In this document: positions 1-9,509 of the stretch, piece by piece
Layout: every line of letters begins with the position of its first letter
Numbering within the stretch: position 1 is the stretch's first letter
Origin: CAWELS01 sp964468205
Lineage (GTDB): Bacteria; Acidobacteriota; Terriglobia; Bryobacterales; Bryobacteraceae
Direction: 5' to 3'
Length of the DNA: 64,000 bases
Assembly (NCBI GenBank): GCA_964468205.1
Contig: CAYXVG010000032.1
Span: forward strand, 1 to 64,000
Notes under the pieces: generated by a model
What the model was told of the DNA's origin: nothing
Seen by the model: the letters and a program-made list of their open reading frames with translations, nothing else
The model's database searches: none
Translations under genes and position numbers: made by a program

Positions 1-98
1 CACGGCTGTCCCAACGCGTACCGCTCCCGAAGGGGGACACCCACGGCTGTCCCAAGGCGTGCTTTTCGCCGCGTGGACAGCCTTGGGTGTCCCCCTTC
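1..98. repeat. Long imperfect inverted repeat with nested direct repeat
   Basis: Positions 29-52 and 75-98 are 24-base arms that are reverse complements with one mismatch, separated by 22 bases. The loop carries a small GGCG/CGCC stem at 56-59 and 67-70. In addition, 1-19 and 42-60 form a direct repeat with one mismatch, so the outer unit is present about one and a half times and probably continues left of the window. There is no T-run after the second arm, so it is not a classical intrinsic terminator. It could be a REP-like element, a miniature mobile element or the end of an unseen upstream feature. The repeats are seen directly; the role is unknown. Confidence 0.75.
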
Positions 99-266
99 CC
101 CCCTTTTCACATATAATTCCCCCATCTGGCCGCTGCCCCGCGGAGGAAGCACCCGGAGCCCGTACGGTCCCGGCTTCCGATTGCCCGGACTCGCCGCAGT
201 CCGAAGAATCGCTCCTCAAGGCGCTCAGCCGCGGCCGGCGAAAAATCCTCTGGGAGGAGGGTCAAA

Positions 267-3200
267 ATGGCTACACGTCAACTCACACCGGTCAGCGATG
301 ACCGCTTCGAATTCAAAAAAGACAGGGCGTTCCTCGACGGCGCCGCGGACGCCAGCATTCAAATTGACGTCCCGCAACCTCAGGGACTGGCACTTGCAGT
401 ATCGCGGAATACGCAATTCCCGCCGGGAATGGTCAAGCTTGGCACGGTCAAGGCTTGCGTCAAGGGCGAGCGCGCGATCGCTTTCGGTAACGGCGGGCGC
501 GGCTCCATCAGCTTCTCCGGCGCGGCGGAGGCGTTCCAGGGCTTGGGCGTCTACGAGAGCCAGCAGGAACTGATGGCCGACCTCGCTCTGCGGAACCCTG
601 TCATCGACGGTCTGAATCTCGGAGCGATCGGCGCCGCGCGCTACGTCGCCCTGAACTGGGGCTACCAGATGAGCGGTAAGGCCTCCGGCTCCGTCGCGCT
701 TTCCCCGGGTATCACGGCGACGTTTGGGACCGAAGGAAAGCGTAGCGCCTTTTTTGCTGTCGTACGGGCTTTCGAGGAGGATCCGAAAGCGGCCTCCGCG
801 ATCGCGGCCACCCTGGATAGCTGGCGCCTTCCGCGCCAGGTGCCGGAAAAAGGACTCGACCCGGGCGTCTGGATCCTCACCGAAGTGAACGCCAGCATCG
901 GCGTGCAACTGGGAGCGCAATTGGGATACGAGTACAATTGGATTCGCAATGTCGGTTTGCAAGGCCTGTCCGGCGCTATCGGCCTGCGCATCCAGGCGGC
1001 CGCCGAAGTCACGCTCGGCTGTAGCGCCTCCGGCAAGTTTGCCCTGGTGATGGGCCGGGAGTCGTTTGACCCGGGCGAGAACAAGATCCGCCTGCGGCTC
1101 TACAAACTGCGGCAGAAGGGCTGGCAGTTTGCGCTCAATACCAATGTCAATGTGACCCCGGCCACTGGCGGCCTATTGCCGAATCAGATGGATGATTTCG
1201 TCGGCGGGATCTTCGGCGTCAGCGGTCCTCAGATTATCGAGGACTTGAAGGTTGTCCGCCAGTGGGTGGACCCGCGAACCCCGCTCGAGAACCTAGCCAG
1301 CGAGTTTCTCGTCGATTTCGCGAACAAGAAGCTGCGCGGCGAGACCGGACTCGACGCCAAGAAGATCTACACCGAGGCGCACAGCCGAATTCTCGGATTC
1401 CTCGACCAGTGGGACAATCTGGGCCACCACGCGTCCTCCTACCTTTGGTCGACAATCGCTGGCAAGGACGAGGCGGCCGCCCGCCAGCTTCGCCGGACAA
1501 TCGATGCACTGGCCGGCGCGGATGACTCAGCCGTCGCCGATTTCGTTCGCGATACCATCGGACGCGTCGATTACTTCAACCGGCCGGCCGGGCGCTGGCT
1601 CGCCGCGGTCGCTGCCAACCGGCTGGTCGACGTACTCGCGAATCGCGAGGAGTTTCAGGCCGTCCGCGCTGCCTCCAAAGTGGCAAAGGATCTGCTAGAC
1701 GGCGGCGTCATCAACCACCTCGTTCAGTACGTGAACGAAAGGCTCAGCCTCGATGCCATCCGCAACGCAGATCTCCAGACGATGGATAAAGGACTCAAGA
1801 GAAAGCTCGGAGAGTTCCTCGGCGGGCCCGTTGACGCACTGAAACTCGAAGAGATCCGGTCAGCAATCGACGAGCTCTTGAAGAAAGGCGGCCGGCTCTA
1901 CGCCGAAGGCGTTAAGGTCCTCAACCGTACCTACGGCTTCTCGGTTGCCTACAGCTACCAGAAGGCCAGCACCAAGACGGCCCTCATCGATGCCGTGGTG
2001 GACCTCGATAAGAATCAGCGCATGGCCAGCGTACTCCGGGAGGCGATCGATGGCGAATTCCGCAAGCTCCTCACCACCACCAGCGGTGTCACCCTCAGGG
2101 AAGCCGTTCTCACCCATCACATCGAGCGGCGGAGCCATCTGCAACTCACGATTCCCCACCTCGACTTCTCGAGCGGCCGGCTTGATGCCGCCTTCGCGCG
2201 GATGGAAGTCAGGGAAGACAACGGCCGGCTATTTCTCTACGAGCTGCAAGCGGAGAGCGAATTCGAAAGAAGACGCTGGAAAAGCTCGCTGGCGGCGTCG
2301 CTCGATCTTGCGGCGGGACGCGAATCCGGTCTTCGGCGGTTTGGCGCACCCGGGGAGCGGACCCCCGAAGCAACCACCAGCTACGTGTTCCGCCAGGCGA
2401 TGAAGAACATGAGCGTGACCCATCTGAAGAGCCAGTTGCGCCCCCTCGTTCCCCACTACTTCAAGGATGAATTCGGGGCCGAGGCTGGCACGCTGGACTT
2501 CTGGGCGTCGGCGCTTGACCAGCTCACCGACCAACTTAAGGACAACGGAGTTCACGAGATCGGGAACACTTTGCTTTCGCTGGAGGTCGCTCTCCCCGGC
2601 AAGGTGCTGCTCAACTGGCTGAAGGCGCCGGAAAAGAAGAACGACCCGGTCTACCTCGATATGTCCCGCCGTATCCAGATGGCGCTGCGGCGCCTCGTGA
2701 AGTTCTGTTTCTTTGAGGACATCAGGAACTATGGCGAGGTGAGCGGCCCCGCGGCGGCAGTGCTGGTCTATTCCTGCCTGCCGGTTTCCACCGCCGCCCG
2801 CTTGTCCGCTTCCCAAGGTCTGCGGCTCAACCTGCCGGACGACGTCTACTGGCAATTCAACGACCCGATGGCGCAAGTCGATCTCCTGCCGGCGATGGTG
2901 GCTTATCCCGGTGCTGTGCAACGGCTTCGTTTCGCAATTCGCGAGATTCACGACCTTCTGGTTAACTCCCCTGACATGGCCGGGATGGCCGGGTTTTACA
3001 CCGAGGACGAGTTGCAGGATATCCAGCGGGCCGCGCTCGAGGCTGGAATGTTGAGTTCCGGAGGGGGAATACCCCACTTGCGGGGCATGTTGTTGCGGAT
3101 GGAGAACCGGGTGATCCGGAACGCTGTATCGGCCGGCCGGCAGATGGCTCGTTTCGTTGAGAAAGGTGCGAAGGACCCCGACGGGGCACTTGAGGCCCTC

Positions 3201-3470
3201 ACGAAATTCGGACTCGAATTGACAGCCGCCTTCAACGCGGATCTCTTCACCAATTACGTCCCGAAGCAGAACCTCCAAAACCTTGGCCTGATCGTCTTCC
3301 TCGAGGCTTCTCGGGCGCTCGGAGGCGGGCTGGGCGAGGTGGAGCCGGTTGCTGTCCTCGACGTCTGTGTCCTCGACGACGACGCTCCGTTCCCGCCGGA
3401 CGGCTTTCTGTCGTCGGGAGCCTTGCCGCAGGACATTCCGATCGCCCAGCGGATCATCGACGCGGATTGA
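267..3470 (+). CDS. Hypothetical protein, 1067 aa, no recognised domain
   Basis: I do not recognise this protein. The start is supported by a strong GGAGGAGGG ribosome-binding site ending 5 bases before the ATG. There is no signal peptide and no clear membrane segment, so it is probably cytoplasmic. The first ~280 residues are rich in Gly, Ala, Ser and Val with alternating hydrophobic stretches that read as beta-structure. Residues ~300-1000 look mainly alpha-helical and charged. The acidic C-terminus has short Asp runs (LDDDAPFPPDG). It stands alone: a long inverted repeat lies upstream and a GH3 gene with its own promoter downstream. A small hairpin with a GAA loop sits 10 bases after the stop. 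A structural or scaffold role is only a guess. Confidence 0.85.
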   Translation: MATRQLTPVSDDRFEFKKDRAFLDGAADASIQIDVPQPQGLALAVSRNTQFPPGMVKLGTVKACVKGERAIAFGNGGRGSISFSGAAEAFQGLGVYESQQELMADLALRNPVIDGLNLGAIGAARYVALNWGYQMSGKASGSVALSPGITATFGTEGKRSAFFAVVRAFEEDPKAASAIAATLDSWRLPRQVPEKGLDPGVWILTEVNASIGVQLGAQLGYEYNWIRNVGLQGLSGAIGLRIQAAAEVTLGCSASGKFALVMGRESFDPGENKIRLRLYKLRQKGWQFALNTNVNVTPATGGLLPNQMDDFVGGIFGVSGPQIIEDLKVVRQWVDPRTPLENLASEFLVDFANKKLRGETGLDAKKIYTEAHSRILGFLDQWDNLGHHASSYLWSTIAGKDEAAARQLRRTIDALAGADDSAVADFVRDTIGRVDYFNRPAGRWLAAVAANRLVDVLANREEFQAVRAASKVAKDLLDGGVINHLVQYVNERLSLDAIRNADLQTMDKGLKRKLGEFLGGPVDALKLEEIRSAIDELLKKGGRLYAEGVKVLNRTYGFSVAYSYQKASTKTALIDAVVDLDKNQRMASVLREAIDGEFRKLLTTTSGVTLREAVLTHHIERRSHLQLTIPHLDFSSGRLDAAFARMEVREDNGRLFLYELQAESEFERRRWKSSLAASLDLAAGRESGLRRFGAPGERTPEATTSYVFRQAMKNMSVTHLKSQLRPLVPHYFKDEFGAEAGTLDFWASALDQLTDQLKDNGVHEIGNTLLSLEVALPGKVLLNWLKAPEKKNDPVYLDMSRRIQMALRRLVKFCFFEDIRNYGEVSGPAAAVLVYSCLPVSTAARLSASQGLRLNLPDDVYWQFNDPMAQVDLLPAMVAYPGAVQRLRFAIREIHDLLVNSPDMAGMAGFYTEDELQDIQRAALEAGMLSSGGGIPHLRGMLLRMENRVIRNAVSAGRQMARFVEKGAKDPDGALEALTKFGLELTAAFNADLFTNYVPKQNLQNLGLIVFLEASRALGGGLGEVEPVAVLDVCVLDDDAPFPPDGFLSSGALPQDIPIAQRIIDAD

Positions 3471-3560
3471 ACTGCACGCCGGGTGAAACCCGCCCGCTCC
3501 CGCAATCCCCGCCCGTTCCGCCGGATGGGGACCGGCCCGGCTTACTCACCGGCGATCACG

Positions 3561-3566
3561 TATAAT
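3561..3566 (+). promoter_or_regulatory. Probable -10 element (TATAAT) of the GH3 gene
   Basis: A perfect TATAAT ends 10 bases before the ATG at 3577, and no Shine-Dalgarno sequence lies between them. Transcription would begin about 3-4 bases before the start codon, giving an almost leaderless mRNA. No convincing -35 box was found. Confidence 0.45.
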
Positions 3567-3576
3567 TGGCTTCGCC

Positions 3577-5415
3577 ATGCGATACTATTACGCCATTTTG
3601 ACTTCACTGCTGCTGGTCTTTTCCTGCGGCGGGCCGGATGTGGAGCCCGAGGCTCCCGCCGCCAAACCGCTGTCCGCCTTCGACGCCCAGGCGAAGGAAC
3701 TGCTCGCCCAAATGACCCTTGAAGAGAAGATCGGCCAGATGATTCAGGCCGAATGCAACAACCTGGCCGAACTCGATGACGTGAAGAAATACTACATGGG
3801 CTCCGTCCTGAGCGGCGGCAATGGCGACCCGGCCGCCGGCAACAGCCTCGAAGCCTGGACGGACCTCTATGACCAGCTCCAGACCAAGGCGATGGAGACC
3901 CGGCTCGGCATCCCCATCCTCTATGGCATCGACGCAGTCCATGGCCACAACAACGTCTTGGGCGCGGTCATCTTCCCACACAATATCGGCCTTGGCTGCA
4001 CCCGCAATCCGGAGCTTGTGGAACGCATCGGCGAGATCACTGCGAAGGAGGTCCGGGCTACGGGAATCAACTGGACCTTCGCACCATGCGTCGCCGTCCC
4101 CCGGGATGACCGCTGGGGCCGCACCTACGAAGGTTTCTCCGAAGATCCGTCCATTGCCGGTGAACTCGGCGCCGCCGCGGTCCGCGGTTTCCAGGGCGCC
4201 AACCTTGCCAACCCGCTGCGCATCCTCGCCTGTTCAAAGCACTTCGCCGGCGACGGCGGCACGCAATGGGGAACCGGCAAGGACGACTATCCGCTCGACC
4301 GCGGCAATGTCGAGATGAACGAGGAGGATTTTCGCCGGCTTCACGTCGCGCCTTACCTGCCGTCGCTCGAGGCCGGCGTAGGCAGCATCATGCCGTCCTA
4401 CTCGAGCTGGAATGGCGTGAAGTGCTCGGGTAACAAGCGGCTGCTCACCGGGATCCTCAAGCAAGATCTCGGCTTTGAAGGCTTCCTCATCTCCGACTAC
4501 AATGCGATCGAGGAGATCCCCGGCGACTATCGCGAACAGGTGAAAGTCTCCGTCCTGGCCGGGATGGACATGTATATGGTTCCCTCACGCTACGCCGAAC
4601 TTTACGGCCACCTGATGGAACTCGTCGAAAACGAAGAGGTGCCGCTGTCTCGCATCGACGACGCCGTCACCCGGATCCTGCGCGTGAAGGCCGCGATGGG
4701 ACTGCTTGACAAGGACCGGAACCATCTCGCGGACCGCAGCCTCCACGCCGATTTCGGCTCCGCCGCGCATCGCGAGGTGGCCCGCCAGGCCGTGCGCGAG
4801 TCGCTCGTCCTGCTGAAGAACGAAAACGGTCTGCTTCCGCTCAAGAAAGACCTCCCCCGCATCCATCTCGCCGGCAGGTCGTCCGCCGATCTGGGCAACA
4901 TGTGCGGCGGCTGGACCATCTCCTGGCAGGGTCAGAGCGGGGAAGTGACTTCCGGCGGGTCCACGATCCTCGCGGCAGTCCAAAACGCGGTCTCCCCCAA
5001 CTCAGAGGTGACGCACTCGCTCGATGGCTCCGGCGCGGCCGGTGCGGATGTCGGCATTGTGGTCGTCGGCGAGACACCCTATGCGGAGATGAACGGTGAC
5101 ACCGATGACCTTCACCTCTCGGCGGAGGACAAGGCTGCAATGGCCAATGTGAAGAAGGCCGGGATTCCGGTTGTCGTGATCCTCGTCTCCGGCCGCGTGA
5201 TGACTGTGACCGAGGAACTGGAGCAGTCCGATGCGTTTCTCGCCGCCTGGCTCCCCGGTACCGAAGGCGGCGGAGTCGTCGACGTGCTCTTTGGCGACTA
5301 CAAGCCAACCGGAAAGCTATCCTTCACCTGGCCGAAATCGATGGATCAACTGCCCATCAATGACGGCGGCGGGCAAGAGCCGCTCTTTGCTCTCGGCTAC
5401 GGTTTGACTTACTGA
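3577..5415 (+). CDS. Glycoside hydrolase family 3 (beta-glucosidase-like) lipoprotein
   Basis: Likely a retaining exo-beta-glucosidase or exo-glucanase releasing glucose from beta-glucan ends. The N-terminus is a lipoprotein signal with the lipid-accepting Cys17 (LLLVFSC), so it should be anchored in an envelope membrane. The GH3 N-terminal TIM barrel carries KHFAGDGG at 221-228 and the nucleophile motif ISDYNAI, with Asp307 as inferred nucleophile. The C-terminal GH3 domain ends with ALGYGLTY; there is no fibronectin-like tail. At 612 residues it matches compact ExoI-type enzymes. No ribosome-binding site precedes the ATG, but a TATAAT does, suggesting leaderless initiation. Its 3' end overlaps the convergent gene by 7 bases. 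The exact linkage specificity cannot be told. Confidence 0.93.
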   Translation: MRYYYAILTSLLLVFSCGGPDVEPEAPAAKPLSAFDAQAKELLAQMTLEEKIGQMIQAECNNLAELDDVKKYYMGSVLSGGNGDPAAGNSLEAWTDLYDQLQTKAMETRLGIPILYGIDAVHGHNNVLGAVIFPHNIGLGCTRNPELVERIGEITAKEVRATGINWTFAPCVAVPRDDRWGRTYEGFSEDPSIAGELGAAAVRGFQGANLANPLRILACSKHFAGDGGTQWGTGKDDYPLDRGNVEMNEEDFRRLHVAPYLPSLEAGVGSIMPSYSSWNGVKCSGNKRLLTGILKQDLGFEGFLISDYNAIEEIPGDYREQVKVSVLAGMDMYMVPSRYAELYGHLMELVENEEVPLSRIDDAVTRILRVKAAMGLLDKDRNHLADRSLHADFGSAAHREVARQAVRESLVLLKNENGLLPLKKDLPRIHLAGRSSADLGNMCGGWTISWQGQSGEVTSGGSTILAAVQNAVSPNSEVTHSLDGSGAAGADVGIVVVGETPYAEMNGDTDDLHLSAEDKAAMANVKKAGIPVVVILVSGRVMTVTEELEQSDAFLAAWLPGTEGGGVVDVLFGDYKPTGKLSFTWPKSMDQLPINDGGGQEPLFALGYGLTY

Positions 5416-6938
5416 CGGCCGGGCTGGCGCGCAGCCTCACTGCCCCTTGTACGGGTGTACACGGTGAAGGCATTCGCTGTGCTCGCGGACGGTGAAAAAC
5501 CGAGCCGCTTCGCGAGAACGTCGGAATCCGCCGATTGGCGGCAGTTCATGGAAACGAGAAAGTCCAGCTTCGCGGCCGCTGCCCGGGGCGAGCGGTCCAG
5601 TTCTCGCGCGGCCGCTGGAGGGTCACGGTAAGACCATGAGGCCGGGTGCGCCGGCTGGAGCCGGAATTGGGGCTGGTCCAGCCAGGCCGTATTAAGCAGC
5701 GCCGCCCTCGAGCGCTGAAAGTAGCGGGCAGGCGCCCACTGGCAAGCGGCAAACCGCGTGCCGGCGGGAAATCCGGCGAGGCCGCCGCTAGCGATGACGA
5801 TGCCCCTGCCGGATACAGGGGCCGAGGGCAGTTCCAACACAGCCGCGGTCTGGTCCGCGACCCGCTTCAACTCCGCCGCATTGGTGGCGAGCCCGGTCAA
5901 CGCTAGCAACCCGGCCAGCGGCGTCATCCATCGCGGCGGGGTATTCCAAGCCCCCGCGGCCGCCGCCAGGAACGCAACGCCGATCACCGGAAATCGCTCG
6001 TCGAGCGTAGCCCACGGTCCGGCGCGCCAAGGGACCATCAGAGGAGCGGCGAGTCCGGCCACCCCGAAGGCGAGTAGCAGGAGTGTCGCCGGCCGGCCCC
6101 CGCCGGCCTGGCGAACCGCGAGCACGCAACAGGCGAACAGCAGCGTCAGCGAGACGGCCGCCGCCAGCCACGCCAACGTTGCGTCCCATGGGACCAGAGG
6201 CATCAGGCGGAGAGTGCGGATAACACGCTCCGGCAGCGAATGGAATTCGAGGGTGAAGCCGCTGCCCGTTCCCGCTGAGAGCCTCCACCAGATGAGCCCG
6301 GCGGCGGCAAAGATCGACCCGGCATGGAGCCATTTCCGCCGGTTCCCGCCTCCGCCTGTCGCGAGGGTGTGGACGGCCGCGAAGATTCCGGAAAGGAGAA
6401 GTGGAATCGGGTGGGTCATGATCAGGAGAATCCCCAACCCAATGAACGTCGCGCTGCGCCGGCCGCCTAGCCGGTCCGAGTATCGAATCCAGAATCCGGC
6501 CATGAAGAGCAGCAGAGCGAGTCCAAGATTGAAGTTGTAGAATCCCCGGAGAAGCGCGGTGTGGAAGAGGAACGGAAGGATCAGCAAGAGCGCCGGGCTC
6601 GCTCCCCCACTCACCCCGAGAGCGAGGTAGCGGAAGCCGTAGGCAAGGCCGGCTACACACAGCCCGGCCAGTACCTTCTCCGCCACAATGGGTCCGAGCG
6701 CCGGCGCCGTCAATCCGAAAAAATGCCGGGTAAAGCTGTAGAAGAGCTGGCCGCCGCTCAGAACGAACTCACCGCCGTAAGCGGCCGGATCGTCTTCGAG
6801 GGCTTCTTCCACTGCGGAGTAGTAGAGGTGCAGCGGACCATCCTGACTAGGGAACACCGGAAGCCATAAAATGATGGCCGCCGCAAGCAGGACGCCCAGA
6901 TTAAAGAGCTGCGTCCGCCAATGTCCCCAGTGTCTCAA
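5409..6938 (-). CDS. Polytopic membrane protein, possible GT-C glycosyltransferase
   Basis: About 509 residues with roughly ten or more hydrophobic segments. The topology, with a first membrane helix followed by a short loop containing an acidic residue (PSQDGPLHL), resembles GT-C enzymes that use lipid-linked sugars, such as PMT/ArnT-like proteins, where such an Asp is catalytic. This is inference; no family signature beyond layout was recognised. The C-terminal ~120 residues are soluble. The only plausible start is a TTG at 6938 with no clear ribosome-binding site. The gene is divergent from ldhA and converges on the GH3 gene with a 7-base overlap. Confidence 0.75.
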   Translation of the reverse strand: MRHWGHWRTQLFNLGVLLAAAIILWLPVFPSQDGPLHLYYSAVEEALEDDPAAYGGEFVLSGGQLFYSFTRHFFGLTAPALGPIVAEKVLAGLCVAGLAYGFRYLALGVSGGASPALLLILPFLFHTALLRGFYNFNLGLALLLFMAGFWIRYSDRLGGRRSATFIGLGILLIMTHPIPLLLSGIFAAVHTLATGGGGNRRKWLHAGSIFAAAGLIWWRLSAGTGSGFTLEFHSLPERVIRTLRLMPLVPWDATLAWLAAAVSLTLLFACCVLAVRQAGGGRPATLLLLAFGVAGLAAPLMVPWRAGPWATLDERFPVIGVAFLAAAAGAWNTPPRWMTPLAGLLALTGLATNAAELKRVADQTAAVLELPSAPVSGRGIVIASGGLAGFPAGTRFAACQWAPARYFQRSRAALLNTAWLDQPQFRLQPAHPASWSYRDPPAAARELDRSPRAAAAKLDFLVSMNCRQSADSDVLAKRLGFSPSASTANAFTVYTRTRGSEAARQPGRQ

Positions 6939-7072
6939 CCGGATAAGACGATACCACAGCCTGCGTGCAAGCCTTAAGCGTCCGTTGCGGATTATCGGGG
7001 ATTTCCGTGTAGCGCTTGGCGTTCTGGGTAGTCAAAACAAGTAGAATGCAAATTGCTGGGAAGCGAGGTGAC

Positions 7073-8080
7073 ATGAGGATTGCCGTCTTCAGTACGAAGC
7101 CTTACGAGCGGCGGTACTTCGACGAAGCGAACTCCGCCCACGGTCATGACCTTGTCTTTCACGAGCCACGGCTCACCGAGGATACGGTCGCGCTCGGTGC
7201 GGGCTCGGAAGCGGTCTGCGCCTTCGTGCATGATGAGGTGAACGCCGCTGTCATCCGGCGGCTGGCCGAATCGGGCACGAAGCTTATCGCCATGCGGTCG
7301 GCGGGTTTCAATAACGTCGATCTCGAAGCAGCCGGTGACAATGGCGTCCGCATCGTGCGCGTGCCGGCCTACTCGCCCCACGCTGTAGCCGAGCACGCGG
7401 TAGCAATCATGCTCTGTCTGAACCGGAAGATCCATAAGGCGTATAACCGGGTCCGCGAGGGCAATTTCGCCTTGGACGGATTGATTGGATTTGATCTGCA
7501 TGGCAGAACCGCGGGCGTGGTCGGCGCCGGGAGCATCGGCGCCATCGTCGCCCGCATTTTGCTCGGCTTCGGGTGCCGGGTCATCGTATATGACGTAAAG
7601 GAGGATCCCGAACTCCAAAAGGCAGGCGTCTCATTCGTGCCGCTGGAGCAGCTTCTCGGCGAGTCCGATATCATCACTCTCCACTGTCCTCTGATGCCCG
7701 CGACTCATCACATGATCGACGCCGGCGCGCTGGCAAAGATGAAAGACGGAGTGATGCTGGTGAACACGAGCCGCGGCGCGCTGCTGAACACCCAAGACGT
7801 GATCGCGGCCCTCAAGAGCCGGAGGTTGGGCTACCTCGGACTCGATGTCTACGAGGAAGAAGAGCACCTCTTCTTCCGGGATCTCTCGGGGGAAGTGATC
7901 GGCGACGATATCTTCACGCGTCTTCTGACGTTCCCCAACGTCTTGATTACCGGCCACCAAGCCTTCCTGACAGATACGGCTCTGGGCAACATCGTGGATA
8001 CAACGCTCCAAAACGTGAGCGAGTTCGAGCGCGGAGAAGAGCTCACAAACGAGATTAGCGCGGAAAAAGTGAAACCGTAA
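7073..8080 (+). CDS. ldhA: D-lactate dehydrogenase / 2-hydroxyacid dehydrogenase
   Basis: NADH-dependent cytoplasmic reduction of pyruvate to D-lactate is the likely reaction. The sequence follows fermentative LdhA throughout: the N-terminus MRIAVFSTKPYERRYF, the Rossmann motif GVVGAGSIGAIVARI (~148-162), the catalytic Arg context NTSRGALLNT, a Glu in DVYEEEEHLFF and the catalytic His in ITGHQAFLT near the C-terminus. At 335 residues it has the usual family length. The ATG at 7073, preceded by GAGGTG, was chosen because the family begins here; upstream in-frame ATGs at 7016 and 7046 would add residues with no family counterpart. It appears to be a single-gene unit. Confidence 0.92.
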   Translation: MRIAVFSTKPYERRYFDEANSAHGHDLVFHEPRLTEDTVALGAGSEAVCAFVHDEVNAAVIRRLAESGTKLIAMRSAGFNNVDLEAAGDNGVRIVRVPAYSPHAVAEHAVAIMLCLNRKIHKAYNRVREGNFALDGLIGFDLHGRTAGVVGAGSIGAIVARILLGFGCRVIVYDVKEDPELQKAGVSFVPLEQLLGESDIITLHCPLMPATHHMIDAGALAKMKDGVMLVNTSRGALLNTQDVIAALKSRRLGYLGLDVYEEEEHLFFRDLSGEVIGDDIFTRLLTFPNVLITGHQAFLTDTALGNIVDTTLQNVSEFERGEELTNEISAEKVKP

Positions 8081-8112
8081 GGCGCCGGGGCAGAGCCAGG
8101 CAAAGGCTTCCT

Positions 8113-9027
8113 TCAGTCTTCTTCTTTCGCTGACTGTTGGCCCTTTGACCCGGCTGGCGGGAGCCCCTCCCGAACGCTCAAGCTCATTTGCGGGAAGGGG
8201 ATCTCGATCCCCAATTCGTCGAAGCGCTTCTTGAAGCGGCGGTTCAATTCCCGCCCCACCTTCCACTGTGAGATGGGTTTGGTCTTGATTCGCGCCTTGA
8301 TCACCACGGCCGAGTCCGCGAACTGGTCCAGGCCGAGCACCTCCAGCGGTTCGAGGATCAGCTTCCCGTAGTCCGGATCCAATTGCAACTCGGCTGCCAC
8401 CTCCTTGACGGCCTCCACCACCCGGTCCGTGTCCTCCTTGTAAGCCACGCGGAGGTCGAAGATGTAGAACGAGAAATCGCGGGTCATGTTGGCCAGGGTG
8501 TTGATACTGCCGTTTGGGAAGATATGCACGGTTCCATCCATCGAACGGAGTACGGTAGTGCGTAGGTTGATCTGTTCCACGAGCCCGCCGGTTCCGTTGA
8601 TCCGAACCACGTCGCCGACCCGTATGTGGTCTTCGAGCAGCATGAAGGCCCCGCTGATCACGTCGCGCACGAGGCTCTGTGCTCCGAATCCAATCGCGAC
8701 GCCGGCGATGCCGGCCCCGGCGAGCAGCGGTCCAATATCAAATCCCGCCTCGCGGAGGCACATGACGGCCGCAAGCGTCCAGATGGCCGCCACGGACGTC
8801 CCACGCAGGATACCGCCGATTGTAGCGGTGCGCTTCTTGATCGCGTCGGTTGCCATGTCGCCGTGCGACTCCATGATGGCCGTTAGGCGCTCCTGAGCCC
8901 GCCGGACAGATTTGCGCAGGATCCACGACAGCACAAAGGCGCCGGCCAATATCACTGCGATTCGCAAGCCGGCGGTGATGTACGGGTATGAGGATTCCAG
9001 AGCGGGCAACTGGATGTTGGATGTCAT
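8113..9027 (-). CDS. MscS-family small-conductance mechanosensitive channel
   Basis: Inner-membrane channel that opens under membrane tension to relieve osmotic shock. From the ATG at 9027 it is 304 residues with about three transmembrane helices. The pore-lining third helix and MscS core are visible in the stretch LLAGAGIAGVAIGFGAQSLV followed by RDVISGAF. The beta-domain follows (VGDVVRINGTGGLVEQINLR, then IFPNGSI), then the C-terminal alpha/beta vestibule ending IEIPFPQMSLSVREG. A longer frame reaches 9165, but the extra residues are arginine-rich and non-homologous and would overlap the divergent gene at 9090. ATG codons at 9036 and 9027 are both possible. Confidence 0.9.
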   Translation of the reverse strand: MTSNIQLPALESSYPYITAGLRIAVILAGAFVLSWILRKSVRRAQERLTAIMESHGDMATDAIKKRTATIGGILRGTSVAAIWTLAAVMCLREAGFDIGPLLAGAGIAGVAIGFGAQSLVRDVISGAFMLLEDHIRVGDVVRINGTGGLVEQINLRTTVLRSMDGTVHIFPNGSINTLANMTRDFSFYIFDLRVAYKEDTDRVVEAVKEVAAELQLDPDYGKLILEPLEVLGLDQFADSAVVIKARIKTKPISQWKVGRELNRRFKKRFDELGIEIPFPQMSLSVREGLPPAGSKGQQSAKEED

Positions 9028-9089
9028 AGCTAACATGATAGGGTGGCCGGACGTCAAACAAAGTGGCCGGCGCTGGTACCATAAAAGGG

Positions 9090-9509
9090 ATGTCGAAGAA
9101 GCCGAAAAAGCAGAGGGAGCCGCTTCCTCCGGTGAAACTGTGGGGCCACATCGTGGCCGTGGCATGGCTACTGCCGGGGGGTGGGCACTTCTTCCAGCAG
9201 AAGCACGGCCGGGGCGCCGTTTTAGCGGCCACCATTACGCTCACTTTCGTTCTCGGCCTCTTCATGCGCGGCCACATGTTCGAGCCGAAGACGGGAGATC
9301 TTCTCACCACGGTGATCCACGTCGGTGGTTTCCTCGGCAACCTGGCTAGCGGGGTTCTGTATCTGCTGACGAGTTGGCTTGGCTACGCGCAGGCGGACAC
9401 CGCGGGCCACGTTCATGACTATGGGACCAAGTTCCTTGTCGCGGCCGGGCTGATGAACATTCTCGCTATGGTCGACGCGTTTGAAATCGCAGTCGGGAGA
9501 AAAAACTAG
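9090..9509 (+). CDS. Small multi-pass membrane protein (DUF6677-like)
   Basis: 139 residues with a basic N-terminus (SKKPKKQREP) and about four hydrophobic segments. The first contains LLPGGGHFFQQKHGRGAV, a Gly-rich turn followed by a basic loop, like small Acidobacteria membrane proteins annotated as DUF6677; that assignment is from memory and tentative. The ATG at 9090 follows a TACCAT (9077-9082) that could be a -10 box placed for leaderless transcription, and no ribosome-binding site is visible. The stop directly abuts the next ORF's ATG, so the two are co-transcribed. Confidence 0.75.
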   Translation: MSKKPKKQREPLPPVKLWGHIVAVAWLLPGGGHFFQQKHGRGAVLAATITLTFVLGLFMRGHMFEPKTGDLLTTVIHVGGFLGNLASGVLYLLTSWLGYAQADTAGHVHDYGTKFLVAAGLMNILAMVDAFEIAVGRKN

